A stretch of DNA of 64,000 nt from JAAYXE01 sp964391195 (GTDB taxonomy: Bacteria > Chloroflexota > Anaerolineae > Anaerolineales > UBA4823). The notes beneath the pieces were generated by a model. It searched no databases and had not been told where the DNA came from. It saw nothing but the letters and a program-made list of their open reading frames with translations. The position numbers and the translations under genes were made by a program. This document shows, piece after piece, positions 31,631 through 40,607 of the stretch (positions are counted from its first letter, which is position 1; each line of letters opens with the position of its first letter). The stretch is taken from the NCBI GenBank assembly GCA_964391195.1, contig CAYMLG010000007.1:53326-117325 (forward strand), written 5' to 3'.

Positions 31631-33670
31631 CTACTCCTCTTCCCCGGCGAGGAGGCGGACTTTTTCCCAGGGCGGGGCATTGCTCTCCTCGGCGAGGACA
31701 GAGCGCAGTTCGTAGATCTGGTCACGCAGGACGGCCGCTTTCTCGAACTCGAGATTCTTGGCGGCCTCCTTCATCTGCTTTTCCATTTCAGCGATTACCC
31801 GGCGCATTTCGTTCTTGGGCAGCCCGGTCGCGCCCCGCACACGGTATTCGGCCTGTGGCTCGGCTACCGCGTGCACGGCGATCTGGTCGGTCAGATCGCG
31901 CACAGCTTTCATGATGCTCACCGGTTCGATGCCGTGTTCCTCGTTGTATGCAACCTGCTTTGCCCGGCGGCGGTTGGTCTCATCGATCGCCCGGCGCATC
32001 GAGTCTGTGACCACGTCGGCGTACATGATGACTTTGCCATGCACGTGGCGGGCTGCGCGGCCGATGGTCTGGATCAGGGCGGTATCGGAGCGGAGGAACC
32101 CTTCCTTATCCGCGTCCAGGATGGCCACCAGAGAGACCTCCGGCAGGTCGAGCCCTTCCCGCAGCAGGTTGATGCCGACCACCACATCGAACACGCCCAG
32201 GCGCAGGTCGCGCAGGATGCCGACCCGCTCCAGGGTATCGATTTCGGAATGCAGGTAATGGACCTTAACCCCCAGCTCCATCAGGTAGTCGGAGAGTTTC
32301 TCCGCCATGCGCTTGGTGAGCGTAGTGACCAGGGTGCGCTCGCCCTGTTCGACTCGCAGCCGGATCTCGCTCACCAGGTCGTCCACCTGCCCCTCGATGG
32401 GTCGGACTTCGATTTCGGGATCGACCAGGCCGGTGGGGCGGATGATCTGCTCCACAACCTGCTCTTTCTTATCCATCTCATACGGCCCAGGGGTGGCCGA
32501 GGTGTAAATCACGGACCCCATGCGAGCCTCGAACTCCTTGAACGTCAACGGCCGGTTGTCGAGCGCGGAGGGCAGGCGGAAACCATATTCCACCAGGGTT
32601 TCTTTGCGCGAGCGATCGCCGTTGTACATGCCGCGGATCTGCGGTACGGTCATGTGCGATTCGTCGATCACCAGCAGGTAGTCTGTAGGCAAGTAATCCA
32701 TTAGCGTCCAGGGGGGCGACCCGGCAGGGCGCTGGTCCAGGTGGCGCGAGTAGTTCTCGATACCGGTGCAGTAGCCCACCTCGCGCAACATCTCCAGGTC
32801 GTAGTGAGTGCGCTGCTCCAGGCGCTGGGCTTCGAGCAGGCGGTCGTTGGCCCGCAGGTAGCTGAGCCGTTCGGCGAGCTCGGCCTCGATATCCTGGATG
32901 GCCTTCGCCAGCTTCTCCTCCTCGGTGATGAAGTGCCTGGCGGGGAAGATGGCCACGGTCGAGAGCTCGCGGCGCACCTCTCCGGTGAGGGCGTCGAACT
33001 CGACCAGGCGCTCGACCTCGTCTCCCCAGAAGGTGATGCGGTAGCCGAAGCGGTCCTGGTAAGCCGGGATGATGTCCAGGCTGTCGCCGCGCACGCGGAA
33101 GGTGCCGGGTCGGAGCTCAAGGTCGTTGCGCTCGTAGTGCCCTTCCACAAGCTGGCGCAGCAGGGCGTTACGGCGGTAACTGTTGCCGCTCTCCAGGTTG
33201 ATGACCACGCGCCCATAGGCCTCGGGGTTGCCGATACCGTAAATGCAGGAGACCGAAGCGACGATGATCACATCCTTGCGGGAGAGCAGGGCCGTGGTGG
33301 CCGCCAGGCGCAGGCGTTCGATCTCATCGTTGATCTCGCTCTCTTTCTCGATGTACAGATCGTGCCGCGGGACATAGGCCTCCGGCTGGTAGTAGTCGTA
33401 GTAGGAGACGAAGTACTCGACCGCGTTCTCGGGGAAGAACTCTTTGAACTCCGCGTACAGTTGTGCGGCCAGGGTTTTGTTGTGAGCCATCACCAGGGTG
33501 GGTTTCTGGATCTGTTCGATGACGGAAGCGATGGTGAAGGTCTTCCCGGTGCCGGTGGCGCCGAGCAGCACCTGGTGCTGGTAGCCGTTCTTGATGCCCG
33601 CCACTAACTGGCGGATGGCTTCCGGCTGGTCGCCGGTCGGATGGTAGGGAGCTTGCAGTTTAAATTCCAT
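31631..33670 (-). CDS. uvrB: Excinuclease ABC subunit B
   Basis: A 679-residue helicase-like subunit of nucleotide excision repair that verifies damage and loads UvrC. Motifs are Walker A LGATGTGKTFT, the beta-hairpin segment VSYYDYYQPEAYVPRHDLYI, Walker B LLVIDESHMT, motif V/VI regions GINLLREGLDLPEVSLVAIL and TIGRAARHVHGKVIMYAD, and the C-terminal UVR motif EKQMKEAAKNLEFEKAAVLR that contacts UvrC. The length is standard. It follows the lipoprotein gene by 8 nt and is driven by the promoter at 34721-34750, whose spacer holds a GAAC-N4-GTGC box also found at recA. Confidence 0.97.
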   Translation of the reverse strand: MEFKLQAPYHPTGDQPEAIRQLVAGIKNGYQHQVLLGATGTGKTFTIASVIEQIQKPTLVMAHNKTLAAQLYAEFKEFFPENAVEYFVSYYDYYQPEAYVPRHDLYIEKESEINDEIERLRLAATTALLSRKDVIIVASVSCIYGIGNPEAYGRVVINLESGNSYRRNALLRQLVEGHYERNDLELRPGTFRVRGDSLDIIPAYQDRFGYRITFWGDEVERLVEFDALTGEVRRELSTVAIFPARHFITEEEKLAKAIQDIEAELAERLSYLRANDRLLEAQRLEQRTHYDLEMLREVGYCTGIENYSRHLDQRPAGSPPWTLMDYLPTDYLLVIDESHMTVPQIRGMYNGDRSRKETLVEYGFRLPSALDNRPLTFKEFEARMGSVIYTSATPGPYEMDKKEQVVEQIIRPTGLVDPEIEVRPIEGQVDDLVSEIRLRVEQGERTLVTTLTKRMAEKLSDYLMELGVKVHYLHSEIDTLERVGILRDLRLGVFDVVVGINLLREGLDLPEVSLVAILDADKEGFLRSDTALIQTIGRAARHVHGKVIMYADVVTDSMRRAIDETNRRRAKQVAYNEEHGIEPVSIMKAVRDLTDQIAVHAVAEPQAEYRVRGATGLPKNEMRRVIAEMEKQMKEAAKNLEFEKAAVLRDQIYELRSVLAEESNAPPWEKVRLLAGEEE

Positions 33671-33678
33671 CTTAATCC

Positions 33679-34605
33679 TTATCGAGTTGGGTCAGGGGGA
33701 ACGTTCCCGCCCCAATCGGTGATGTCGATGCCCACGGTCCGCTCTCCGGCCCGGACGGTGACGATGGCAGGATGCCCGCCTGTGTTCCCGTCCTCTCCAT
33801 ACGCCGCGATCTGGTAGATCCCGGGGTGCAGGCCGGCAATCGTGTAGGAAGTTTGACCGGGGTTGGTGGTGACATACACCCAATTCCCAGTGTTCTGGTT
33901 GAATGCGACGACCTTGAACGCCGGTGGATTTCCGCCCGGGAAGCTGATCGCCCCGGAGATACTGCCGGTGACAACCGCCTGGTCAACCCCGGGCGGGTAG
34001 GGGATGTTGAAAGGTCCCGCATACCAGTCGCATATATCCACCCCCTGGAGGCGGTCGCCTGCTTCGAGGACAAAAGTCTGTGGGGTGTGATCGTCGCAGC
34101 TCGAACCACTTCCGCAGTTGACCGCTTTAGAGAACAGGCCGCCATAAGAGAAATCCGGCAGCCAGGCGTAAGCCTGGTATTCTCCAGGGGGTAAGTTTAC
34201 CTCATAATGGTCCTGTCCGACTTGGACCGGCAATTCAGTCACCTGCTCGGTATCCAGGTTCTCGAAGTAGAGGGTCATGGCAGGGATGCTGCCCCCAGGA
34301 AAGCACACCCGGCCGGTCAGCGAGAATGCCTGTTCGGTGGGAGTGGGTGTAGCGGTCTCCGTGGGTGTGGACGAGGCGGTCGCAGTGAGGGTAGGGGAGC
34401 CGGTCGGGGGCGGCGGGGTGCTGGCCGGCGGCTCCGGCGTGGGGGTGTCGCTGGGGACGAAACCGGCGGTGAGGGTCAGTGCGACGGCGGTCCCCACCCG
34501 GTCAAGGGTGGGGGTGGCGGCAGCCGGGCTGCACGCAGCCAGGAGCAGGGCGGCCAGCAGAATCAGGGCGAGCGGTGACCGGGAAATCAGGGGAGGCTTG
34601 CTCAT
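33679..34605 (-). CDS. Lipoprotein with carboxypeptidase-regulatory-like domains
   Basis: A 308-residue lipoprotein. The signal peptide ends in the lipobox LLAACSP, followed by a long Thr/Pro linker (about residues 50-92). The mature part contains two beta-sandwich modules (LTGRVCFPGGSIPAMTLYFE; VTGSISGAISFPGGNPPAFK) each ending in a Y-x-I/V-x-x-L-x-P-G-x-Y pattern (YEVNLPPGEYQAYA; YTIAGLHPGIYQIAA). This is typical of carboxypeptidase regulatory-like or CNA-B-like domains on the cell surface. Four cysteines lie around CGSGSSCDD. It is co-transcribed with uvrB (8-nt gap), an odd pairing for a surface protein and a repair enzyme. Confidence 0.82.
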   Translation of the reverse strand: MSKPPLISRSPLALILLAALLLAACSPAAATPTLDRVGTAVALTLTAGFVPSDTPTPEPPASTPPPPTGSPTLTATASSTPTETATPTPTEQAFSLTGRVCFPGGSIPAMTLYFENLDTEQVTELPVQVGQDHYEVNLPPGEYQAYAWLPDFSYGGLFSKAVNCGSGSSCDDHTPQTFVLEAGDRLQGVDICDWYAGPFNIPYPPGVDQAVVTGSISGAISFPGGNPPAFKVVAFNQNTGNWVYVTTNPGQTSYTIAGLHPGIYQIAAYGEDGNTGGHPAIVTVRAGERTVGIDITDWGGNVPPDPTR

Positions 34606-35039
34606 ATAACTGGTTTGTTCCGCGAGTCAACTCAAAACGAATATGGATTAACGGAGCGGCGAATCTATATGACCGGACAGCGAGCGATGTGACAAAGAAG
34701 AGACTTTCCCCAGAAGGGTAATTATAGCACGATTGTTCTAAAGTTGTCAAGCAGTGCACGGTGGAAAACGGATTGCTGACAACGGATTTTTATCACGGAT
34801 TTCCCGGATTCGGCACGGCGGTTCTGGAGATCACCCGAAACCCTAAACCCTTCAGCCGTACCCCTGATTGGCAAACGTCGCGTCCGCGGCCGGCGCATGG
34901 CGGCGGGGTGATAATCTGAAAGGCTGGTAAATTCCGCCAGGGCACGGCTGCGGGACGGTTAATTGGGAGGGGTTTGCGCATCCCGCCGTACCCCTACCCA
35001 TTTTCCGCTTTCCGCTCTTCGCTTTTCGATTTTCACGAA
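34606..35039. other. Intergenic region holding the lipoprotein-uvrB promoter
   Basis: About 430 nt. The only feature I can support is the promoter at 34721-34750. The rest is low-complexity purine/pyrimidine sequence (for example TTTTCCGCTTTCCGCTCTTCGC near 35000) with no gene. The PHP gene ends at its left border. Confidence 0.5.
34721..34750 (-). promoter_or_regulatory. Consensus promoter with putative SOS box
   Basis: On the minus strand TTGACA (34745-34750), an 18-nt spacer and TATAAT (34721-34726) with an extended TGC. The spacer contains AGAAC-AATC-GTGC (34727-34739), in the same register relative to the -10 as the box in the recA promoter. The transcript would have a leader of about 110 nt before the lipoprotein. 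Confidence 0.8.
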
Positions 35040-36101
35040 TCAAATGACATAGATGGGATTGCTGAAGATCCAACCCCGCTTCTGGCCCAGGTAGTGGATA
35101 TAGGCTTCGACCCGGTAGACGCCTGGCTCGGTGGTGATGTAGGTTAAGGTATCACGCCGGGTCCAGGTTTTGATCACTTTCCCATCCTTGATCAGGCGAC
35201 ATTCCACCGGGCGGGGGAGGCGGATCTGCATGGTAACCCCATAGCGGGACGAAACTTCTTCGCCCATCCAGGCTTTGCGATCTCGCCCCTGGGCCGTGAA
35301 GCGGAAGCCGCGGGTGGGCGCCGGGAGATCGTAGCCGACGAAAGACCGGCCGCGCCCCAGGGCTTCCAGGATCTGGCGGCGGTCTTCGATCAAGTCCCCG
35401 CTCAGCGCAGTGGGGGTGAAGATGTGGGTGTTGATGGCGCGGAAGTGGAACTCGTAGGGGAAGAGCACCTGGCGCAGCGGTCCCATGCGCGCGGGCATGG
35501 CGTGGGCATCTGAACCGCCGATGGCCGCCAGGCGCTGACCGGACACGAGCAGTTCATCCCACTTTTGCAGCGTCTCCGGGAAAGGCCCACGGGCCACCCG
35601 GGCCGGGTTGAGGGCGTAGTAAATCGCCCGCAGACGACTGGTGAGCAGCGATTTGAACTCCGACATGGCGTTCCAGATCTCCAGCCCGGTGAGCCCGCTC
35701 ACCTCCCAGTCTTCCCAGGAGAGGTCGTCTTCATTGAAAACAGGCGCGGCCGGGTCATGGGGGTGGGCGACGAACGCCAGGCCGCCGAGCCGGCGCGCGG
35801 CGTCGATCAGGCGCTGCGGGTTGTTGGCGAAGGTCGCCAGTTCCTTACCGGCGCCGAAAACGAGCAGGTGGTTCTTTTGTGGGTCCCGTGCCTGGTCGTG
35901 GATCTCTTCCCCTACCAGCAGGAGCACCTGCCGGTCTCCTTCCTTATAATAATCCTCCATTCCGTTGACATAAACGTTATGGTCGGTGACGATGACGACA
36001 TCGAGCCCGGCATCGAGGGCGGCTCGGGCGATCTCCGCATGGGTGGCGTGACCATCGGAGTAGGGGGTGTGCATGTGGAGATTGACGATTAGTTCATTCA
36101 C
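35040..36101 (-). CDS. PHP-domain phosphoesterase
   Basis: A 353-residue protein with a PHP metal-dependent phosphoesterase domain over about residues 1-230. Metal ligands appear in NLHMHTPYSDG (H-x-H), IVTDHN, VGEEI, FVAHPHD and GGSDAHA, in the usual order. About 100 further C-terminal residues are beta-rich (RRDTLTYITTEPGVYRVEAY), ending GWIFSNPIYVI, a module often seen at the end of PHP proteins of the CehA/McbA type. There is no signal peptide. The substrate is unknown; family members hydrolyse phosphate or sugar-phosphate monoesters or diesters. It is divergent from secG. Confidence 0.88.
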   Translation of the reverse strand: MNELIVNLHMHTPYSDGHATHAEIARAALDAGLDVVIVTDHNVYVNGMEDYYKEGDRQVLLLVGEEIHDQARDPQKNHLLVFGAGKELATFANNPQRLIDAARRLGGLAFVAHPHDPAAPVFNEDDLSWEDWEVSGLTGLEIWNAMSEFKSLLTSRLRAIYYALNPARVARGPFPETLQKWDELLVSGQRLAAIGGSDAHAMPARMGPLRQVLFPYEFHFRAINTHIFTPTALSGDLIEDRRQILEALGRGRSFVGYDLPAPTRGFRFTAQGRDRKAWMGEEVSSRYGVTMQIRLPRPVECRLIKDGKVIKTWTRRDTLTYITTEPGVYRVEAYIHYLGQKRGWIFSNPIYVI

Positions 36102-36114
36102 TTGTAGATAAGGT

Positions 36115-36143
36115 TTGACGTTTCGCGTATCGAAAGGTATAAT
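36115..36143 (+). promoter_or_regulatory. Promoter for secG
   Basis: TTGACG (36115-36120), a 17-nt spacer and TATAAT (36138-36143). The leader is about 40 nt and includes the AGGAGG site before the GTG start. Confidence 0.8.
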
Positions 36144-36188
36144 CCGCCTGCCTGAGTGCTGGATTTTGAATTTTATCAGGAGGCCTGT

Positions 36189-36413
36189 GTGGAGATTTAT
36201 CTGGATATCGCACTGATTATAACGTCAATTGCCCTGATTATCAGCGTCGTGCTGCAGAGCAAAGGCGCGGGGCTGGGCGGATTGACGGGAGGCGATATGG
36301 GCGGCGTGTTCACAGCCCGCCGCGGTATTGAGAAAGTGCTCTTCCGCTTGACAATTATTCTCAGCGTCGTTTTCTTCTTACTGGCGATTGGGACGGTAAT
36401 TGTTCACAGCTAA
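36189..36413 (+). CDS. secG: Preprotein translocase subunit SecG
   Basis: A 74-residue protein, the small accessory subunit of the SecYEG channel. It has two membrane helices (about residues 4-22 and 52-72) joined by the conserved cytoplasmic loop SVVLQSKGAGLGGLTGGD and a RRGIEKVLFRLT segment, the SecG hallmark. The start is GTG at 36189 with AGGAGG at ideal spacing; an ATG 33 nt upstream lacks a ribosome binding site and would add a charged leader. The next gene is an exported binding protein 126 nt downstream on the same strand. Confidence 0.93.
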   Translation: MEIYLDIALIITSIALIISVVLQSKGAGLGGLTGGDMGGVFTARRGIEKVLFRLTIILSVVFFLLAIGTVIVHS

Positions 36414-36539
36414 TTGACTTTCCCAAACAGGGGGCGCGACCTGGTAGGAACAGAATGGTTTGCCGGTATCAACACTTTACCGGTCACGAAACCAGGCTGA
36501 AGGTACCAGAAGCGCCCTTTTTTTGTTTCACGATTTCTT

Positions 36540-38276
36540 ATGAAAAAACTACGTTGGCCGCTACTCATCGTCCTGTTAGCCCTCGCTGCCATCGCCATCC
36601 TGCTGCTCAACCAGCAGTCATCACCCATCCGTCTGCCGGGGATCGCCGAGTCTACTCCCGAGCCTGAACCCGGCGGAGAGTACAGCGAAGCGTTGATCGG
36701 CTCTTTCGGGCGGTTGAATCCTGTCCTGGATTTCTACAACCCGGCCGATCATGATGTCGACCGCCTGATCTACAGCGGGTTAGTCCGCTTCGATGCCCGG
36801 GGGATCCCACACGGCGATCTGGCGGATACCTGGGGCATCTCTCAAGACGGGACGATTTACAACTTTTCAATCCGCTCTGAAGCCGTGTGGCACGATGGCC
36901 AGCCGGTGACGAGCGAGGATTTTATCTTCACCGTGGAACTGCTCAGGGATGACGACCTGCCCATCCCCGAAGACCTGCGCCAATTCTGGAAGCAGGTTGA
37001 GGTGAAGGAGTTGGATGAGAAAACCCTCCAGTTCCAGCTCCCCGAAGCATTCGCTCCATTTATGGATTATCTGACCTTCGGGGTGCTTCCAGAGCACTTG
37101 CTTGGCGATGTGTCCCCCGAGGAACTGGTTGACCATGACTTCAACCTGAGCCCTGTGGGGACCGGCCCGTACCGTTTGGACCATCTGCTGGTGGAAGATG
37201 GGCAAATCCTTGGGGTGGCGCTGGAAGCCTTCGATGACTATTACCGCGATCGCCCCTATATCGACCGGATAATTTTCCGCTACTACCCGGATTCGAGCGC
37301 CGCGTTGGAAGCATACCGGCAGGGCGAGGTGATGGGGATCAGTCAGATCACAGCGGATACCCTCCACGAGGCGCTTAGCGAGCCCACGCTGGCTGTGCAC
37401 ACCGGGCGCATGCCGCGGCTGACGATGATCCTGTTCAATCTGGCGGAATCGGATCTGCCGTTCTTGCAAGACGCGGCTGTGCGTCACGCGCTGTTTATGG
37501 GTGTGAACCGCGAAAAGATCAAAGAGCAGCTTCTGGGTGGCCAGGCGCTGATCGCCGATGGGCCGATCCTGCCGGGGACCTGGGCTTACTATGATGGGCT
37601 GGAGCGCGTGGAATTTGACCCGGAAGGGGCTATCGCGGCCCTTAAGCAAGCCGGATATACGATCCCGGCCGAAGGGGGGAGCGTACGGGCGAAGGATGGC
37701 GTGGCGCTGCGTTTCGAGATGATCTACCCCGACGAAGGGGTTTATCCGCAGATGGCGGAGGTGATCCGGGAGGATTGGAGCCGGCTGGGCGTGGAGGTCA
37801 CGCTGCAGGCGGTGCCGTATGCCGAACTGGTCGACAGCTACCTGGAAGAACGAAATTACGAGGCCGCCCTGGTTGATCTCAATCTCTCCCGCTCTCCAGA
37901 TCCAGACCCATACCCCTTCTGGCACCAGACCCAGGCTGCCAGCGGGCAGAACTACTCCGGTTGGGATGACCGCCGGGCGAGCGAGTTTTTGGAGCAGGCC
38001 AGGGTGCTGGATGATCTCACCGAACGTACCAAGCTGTACCGGAACTTCCAGGTGCGGTTCGCGACCGAACTGCCCGCCCTGCCGCTGTTCTACCCGGTGT
38101 ATTCCTATGGATTGAACCGGCAGGTGCAGAATGTGCGCGTTGGGCCGATCTTCGATCCTGGCGACCGGTTTAACCAGGTATACGCCTGGTATTTCACGGA
38201 GGGGTCGGCGGAAGCGGTGACGCAGCAGATGAGCACAGAGAGTAGTGAGCAGCCGGCAGAGACGGCGACGCCCTGA
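36540..38276 (+). CDS. Peptide/nickel-type ABC substrate-binding protein (SBP family 5)
   Basis: A 578-residue extracytoplasmic solute-binding protein of the oligopeptide (DppA/OppA) family. A membrane-spanning N-terminus (LLIVLLALAAIAILLL) has no lipobox cysteine, so it is either anchored by this helix or cleaved. Family sequence includes RLIYSGLVRFDARGIPHGDL, the signature DLADTWGISQDGTIYNFSIR, WHDGQPVTSEDFIFTVELLR and VGTGPYRL. The C-terminus is Thr/Glu/Ser-rich. No permease or ATPase gene is adjacent, so the transporter partner is elsewhere, or the protein acts as a sensor or carrier. A strong terminator follows. Confidence 0.92.
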   Translation: MKKLRWPLLIVLLALAAIAILLLNQQSSPIRLPGIAESTPEPEPGGEYSEALIGSFGRLNPVLDFYNPADHDVDRLIYSGLVRFDARGIPHGDLADTWGISQDGTIYNFSIRSEAVWHDGQPVTSEDFIFTVELLRDDDLPIPEDLRQFWKQVEVKELDEKTLQFQLPEAFAPFMDYLTFGVLPEHLLGDVSPEELVDHDFNLSPVGTGPYRLDHLLVEDGQILGVALEAFDDYYRDRPYIDRIIFRYYPDSSAALEAYRQGEVMGISQITADTLHEALSEPTLAVHTGRMPRLTMILFNLAESDLPFLQDAAVRHALFMGVNREKIKEQLLGGQALIADGPILPGTWAYYDGLERVEFDPEGAIAALKQAGYTIPAEGGSVRAKDGVALRFEMIYPDEGVYPQMAEVIREDWSRLGVEVTLQAVPYAELVDSYLEERNYEAALVDLNLSRSPDPDPYPFWHQTQAASGQNYSGWDDRRASEFLEQARVLDDLTERTKLYRNFQVRFATELPALPLFYPVYSYGLNRQVQNVRVGPIFDPGDRFNQVYAWYFTEGSAEAVTQQMSTESSEQPAETATP

Positions 38277-38296
38277 CCCCCTGACCCCTTGTAGGA

Positions 38297-38333
38297 AAAC
38301 GCAGCCATGATGAAGTCTTGCATGGCTGCGTTT
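38297..38333 (+). terminator. Intrinsic terminator after the binding-protein gene
   Basis: Perfect 13-bp arms AAACGCAGCCATG/CATGGCTGCGTTT with an 11-nt loop, followed by CTTTT. It starts 20 nt after the stop codon. Confidence 0.9.
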
Positions 38334-38424
38334 CTTTTCGGGCACGTGGGCGAGTTGTCACCTGCCTGCGCCGGCGTATGAGAAGTTTCATCACGGAGTG
38401 CACGGAGAGTAGTTAGGGGCGGGC

Positions 38425-38456
38425 CTTCGATTCTCAGGCACCGGCGGCCTACCAAA
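38425..38456 (-). repeat. Copy A of a 30-bp dispersed repeat
   Basis: On the minus strand this reads TTTGGTAGGCCGCCGGTGCC followed by TGAGAATCGAAG. Copy B at 47247-47276 is identical except for a 2-nt deletion and lies in the opposite orientation. Both copies neighbour an ACAGAG-type unit. Confidence 0.8.
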
Positions 38457-38497
38457 TGAGATGCCTGGCAGGCCAGCCAATCCTGATGGACCAATTA

Positions 38498-38527
38498 GAC
38501 CCGCCCCAACGTGAGGTGGGGCGGGTC
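38498..38527 (-). terminator. Hairpin after the NAGPA-domain gene
   Basis: Perfect 10-bp arms GACCCGCCCC/GGGGCGGGTC, nested inside an outer pair ATGCCTGG (38461-38468) / CCAGGCAT (38529-38536). It lies about 130 nt beyond the stop of the minus-strand gene, without a clear T-tract. Confidence 0.55.
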
Positions 38528-38658
38528 ACCAGGCATACTGTATTGGTTTGTTCGTGCCACGCTTGCCATTCGTGGATGGTTTACCCTGGGAACTCGCGGA
38601 CGCGAGCCGTAAGATTGGCAACTTACCCTACGCCCGTGCCTGGCTGGTAGGCAAGTGC

Positions 38659-40413
38659 TCAGGGAGCGGCAATCAGGGGGAGGGTGGTTTTGAAGGGGAG
38701 CTCAACCGGGAGGGCGCTCTGCGGGATCCAGCCTTCCAGACCGTTGTATCCCACCTTACGCCAGAAATCCCCCCCAACGAACGACCCGCTGGCCGGATGG
38801 GGGAGCAGGGTAACCGGGGAGCCGGCTGGGATCGTGGCGACCAGTGGATAGCTCGTCCCCGGTCCGAAGTGCAATCCCGTGTCCATGATCGTGTTGAGAT
38901 TGGCGGTGGGTGGTAGAGCCTGAGAGACGGAGGGTTCCTGAACGGAGATCATCATCAGCCCGTTGACCAGAGGCGGCTCCTGGACGTCCAGGGCGGCCTG
39001 CTCCTCGGTCCAGGCATCGCTCAACTCGCCAAAGCTGCCGGGATAGGCCAGGGGATCGACCGGGGCGCCATCCTCCCCGGGCTGTGAATATGTCTGCGGG
39101 TTGCAGGCAGGATTTTTCCTGCGATAATCGGCGTTGCACACGTAGTTGTTCACCGTCTGCCCGTTGACCACAAACGTCGAAGAGGTGCCGCTGTCCAGGG
39201 AGGCGGCCTCGGTGGCTCCCAGGTAATCCCGGGCGAAAGCGCCCAACTCCCCGATGTTCATTCCCTCGCTCACACCGGCATGGTAGCCGTCTACCACTAT
39301 GAAGAAAACGTAACGGTCGTTGAAGGCGATGGCGGTGCGCGGCTGGCGATATTTCGCGCCTTCATTAGTTGAGTAGGGTTCGATCAACCCTTCCTTCAGG
39401 AAGTGGAAATCGGTGCCCAGGCTGGCGTAAGCCCGGTCGAAGACTTTTCCATCCGTGTAGACATCTCCCTTACAACCGCTCACGTAATGATCGACCTTTT
39501 GGGTGACGCTGATCACGTCTCCGGGTTGAATCCCCATCCTTTCGATCACTCCCCAGGTATCTCCGCTGGCAGAGAAGACGACATGGGCAAAGGGAAGGTC
39601 GACACCGCCGCCTGTAGAGATCGCTTTAACCGTCCCGGTCACCACCTCTGGTGCAGGCTGGATTAGCGTCGGGCTGTTCATCTCCACTTGAATGTCGTAG
39701 GTATCGGCAGGTGGAGTCTGGCGGTGGAACTGGGGGGTGTACAGGATCAGGGAATTGGCGCTGCGGTACTCGGCGAGCACGTTGATCCCCTGGAACTTTT
39801 TCCCTTCCGGGTCACTGGGATGGATGAACAACTGCTCCGGCGAACGGTGGGTCACGCAGCCCCCGATAAAGGCTTCCCCGTCCAGCGTCCACACAAAGCC
39901 GCTGCCGCCTCGGTTATACTCCTTGCTGATCACATTGTCGTAATAGCGCTTGATATACCATCCCGATTGGACCTGGCCGCGCTCCGGCATGCTGGTGTCT
40001 TTGGTCGGGTCGCCGGAGAGCGGCGTCTCATGATAGTAGCCGTTGATGGCGACCACCACGTTGTTGCGCCCGCCCCAGGCGCCGCCCCAATAGTTCAGCG
40101 CGCCCTGGTAGTGTCGTATTTGCCGGCTGATGGGTTCCCAACTGTAAATCCCGGAAGGAGTTTTGTTGTTCAGCCTCCCGTTCGCCAGGCTGGTATCCAG
40201 GGTCACGTCCCGCCTGGAGCGATCCATGCGCGCCACGAAGACCTCGTTCGGTCCCAACGCTTTGTCCGAAGCGGGGATTTGGAACTTGTAAAATTCGATC
40301 CCGGGGGCCAGGGTCTGCCAGGGGACGGAGACTTGCGCCCGAGGGATTGGATGGAGGGCCAGAGTGAGCAGGGAGAGCGCGAGGCTCAGAAAGATGATCC
40401 GCTTCAAGTGCAT
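38659..40413 (-). CDS. Phosphodiester glycosidase (NAGPA) domain protein with SH3-like C-terminus
   Basis: A 584-residue exported protein with an N-terminal signal peptide (about residues 1-26). Residues about 330-430 form a NAGPA/DUF2233 domain: RQPRTAIAFNDRYVFFIVVD, GVSEGMNIGELGAFARDYLG and ASLDSGTSSTFVVNGQ, matching the conserved GxSxGM...DGGGSS-type core (here LDSGTSS). Such proteins cleave sugar-phosphodiesters in cell-wall or exopolysaccharide material. The last 80 residues (GLHFGPGTSYPLVATIPAGS) look like a bacterial SH3 domain. AAGGAG lies only 1 nt before this ATG. A TTG at 40405-40407 has ideal spacing and would give a normal M-K-R signal peptide, so translation may start there. Confidence 0.87.
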   Translation of the reverse strand: MHLKRIIFLSLALSLLTLALHPIPRAQVSVPWQTLAPGIEFYKFQIPASDKALGPNEVFVARMDRSRRDVTLDTSLANGRLNNKTPSGIYSWEPISRQIRHYQGALNYWGGAWGGRNNVVVAINGYYHETPLSGDPTKDTSMPERGQVQSGWYIKRYYDNVISKEYNRGGSGFVWTLDGEAFIGGCVTHRSPEQLFIHPSDPEGKKFQGINVLAEYRSANSLILYTPQFHRQTPPADTYDIQVEMNSPTLIQPAPEVVTGTVKAISTGGGVDLPFAHVVFSASGDTWGVIERMGIQPGDVISVTQKVDHYVSGCKGDVYTDGKVFDRAYASLGTDFHFLKEGLIEPYSTNEGAKYRQPRTAIAFNDRYVFFIVVDGYHAGVSEGMNIGELGAFARDYLGATEAASLDSGTSSTFVVNGQTVNNYVCNADYRRKNPACNPQTYSQPGEDGAPVDPLAYPGSFGELSDAWTEEQAALDVQEPPLVNGLMMISVQEPSVSQALPPTANLNTIMDTGLHFGPGTSYPLVATIPAGSPVTLLPHPASGSFVGGDFWRKVGYNGLEGWIPQSALPVELPFKTTLPLIAAP

Positions 40414-40607
40414 TCTCCTTGTCGTAACAGTCTTGTTCGTTGATCTTCGAGCACCAATTTCCCACGATCAGATGAACTCTGTTGGTGGTTTACGTTTTTG
40501 ACGGTACCATTTTCCCTCAACTGGGGATCAAGGCGCCGTAAGTTTTTGGTAAATCCCTACAAAGACGGTGGGACTTCCACGGAATACGCTTAGGACCACC
40601 CGAGAAT

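Larger units (their letters stand above)
38277..38658. other. Intergenic region with terminators and dispersed repeats
   Basis: No gene. It contains, in order, the terminator at 38297-38333, a degenerate ACAGAG-type unit (about 38391-38412), one copy of a 30-bp dispersed repeat (38425-38456) and the terminator at 38498-38527. Confidence 0.7.

Noticed and set aside
36867..38345. A 492-codon open frame on the minus strand opposite the peptide-binding protein
   Set aside because: It is an antisense shadow of a clear SBP family 5 gene. It has no signal, motif or ribosome binding site, and its His/Gln/Val-rich composition is typical of reverse reading of GC-rich genes.
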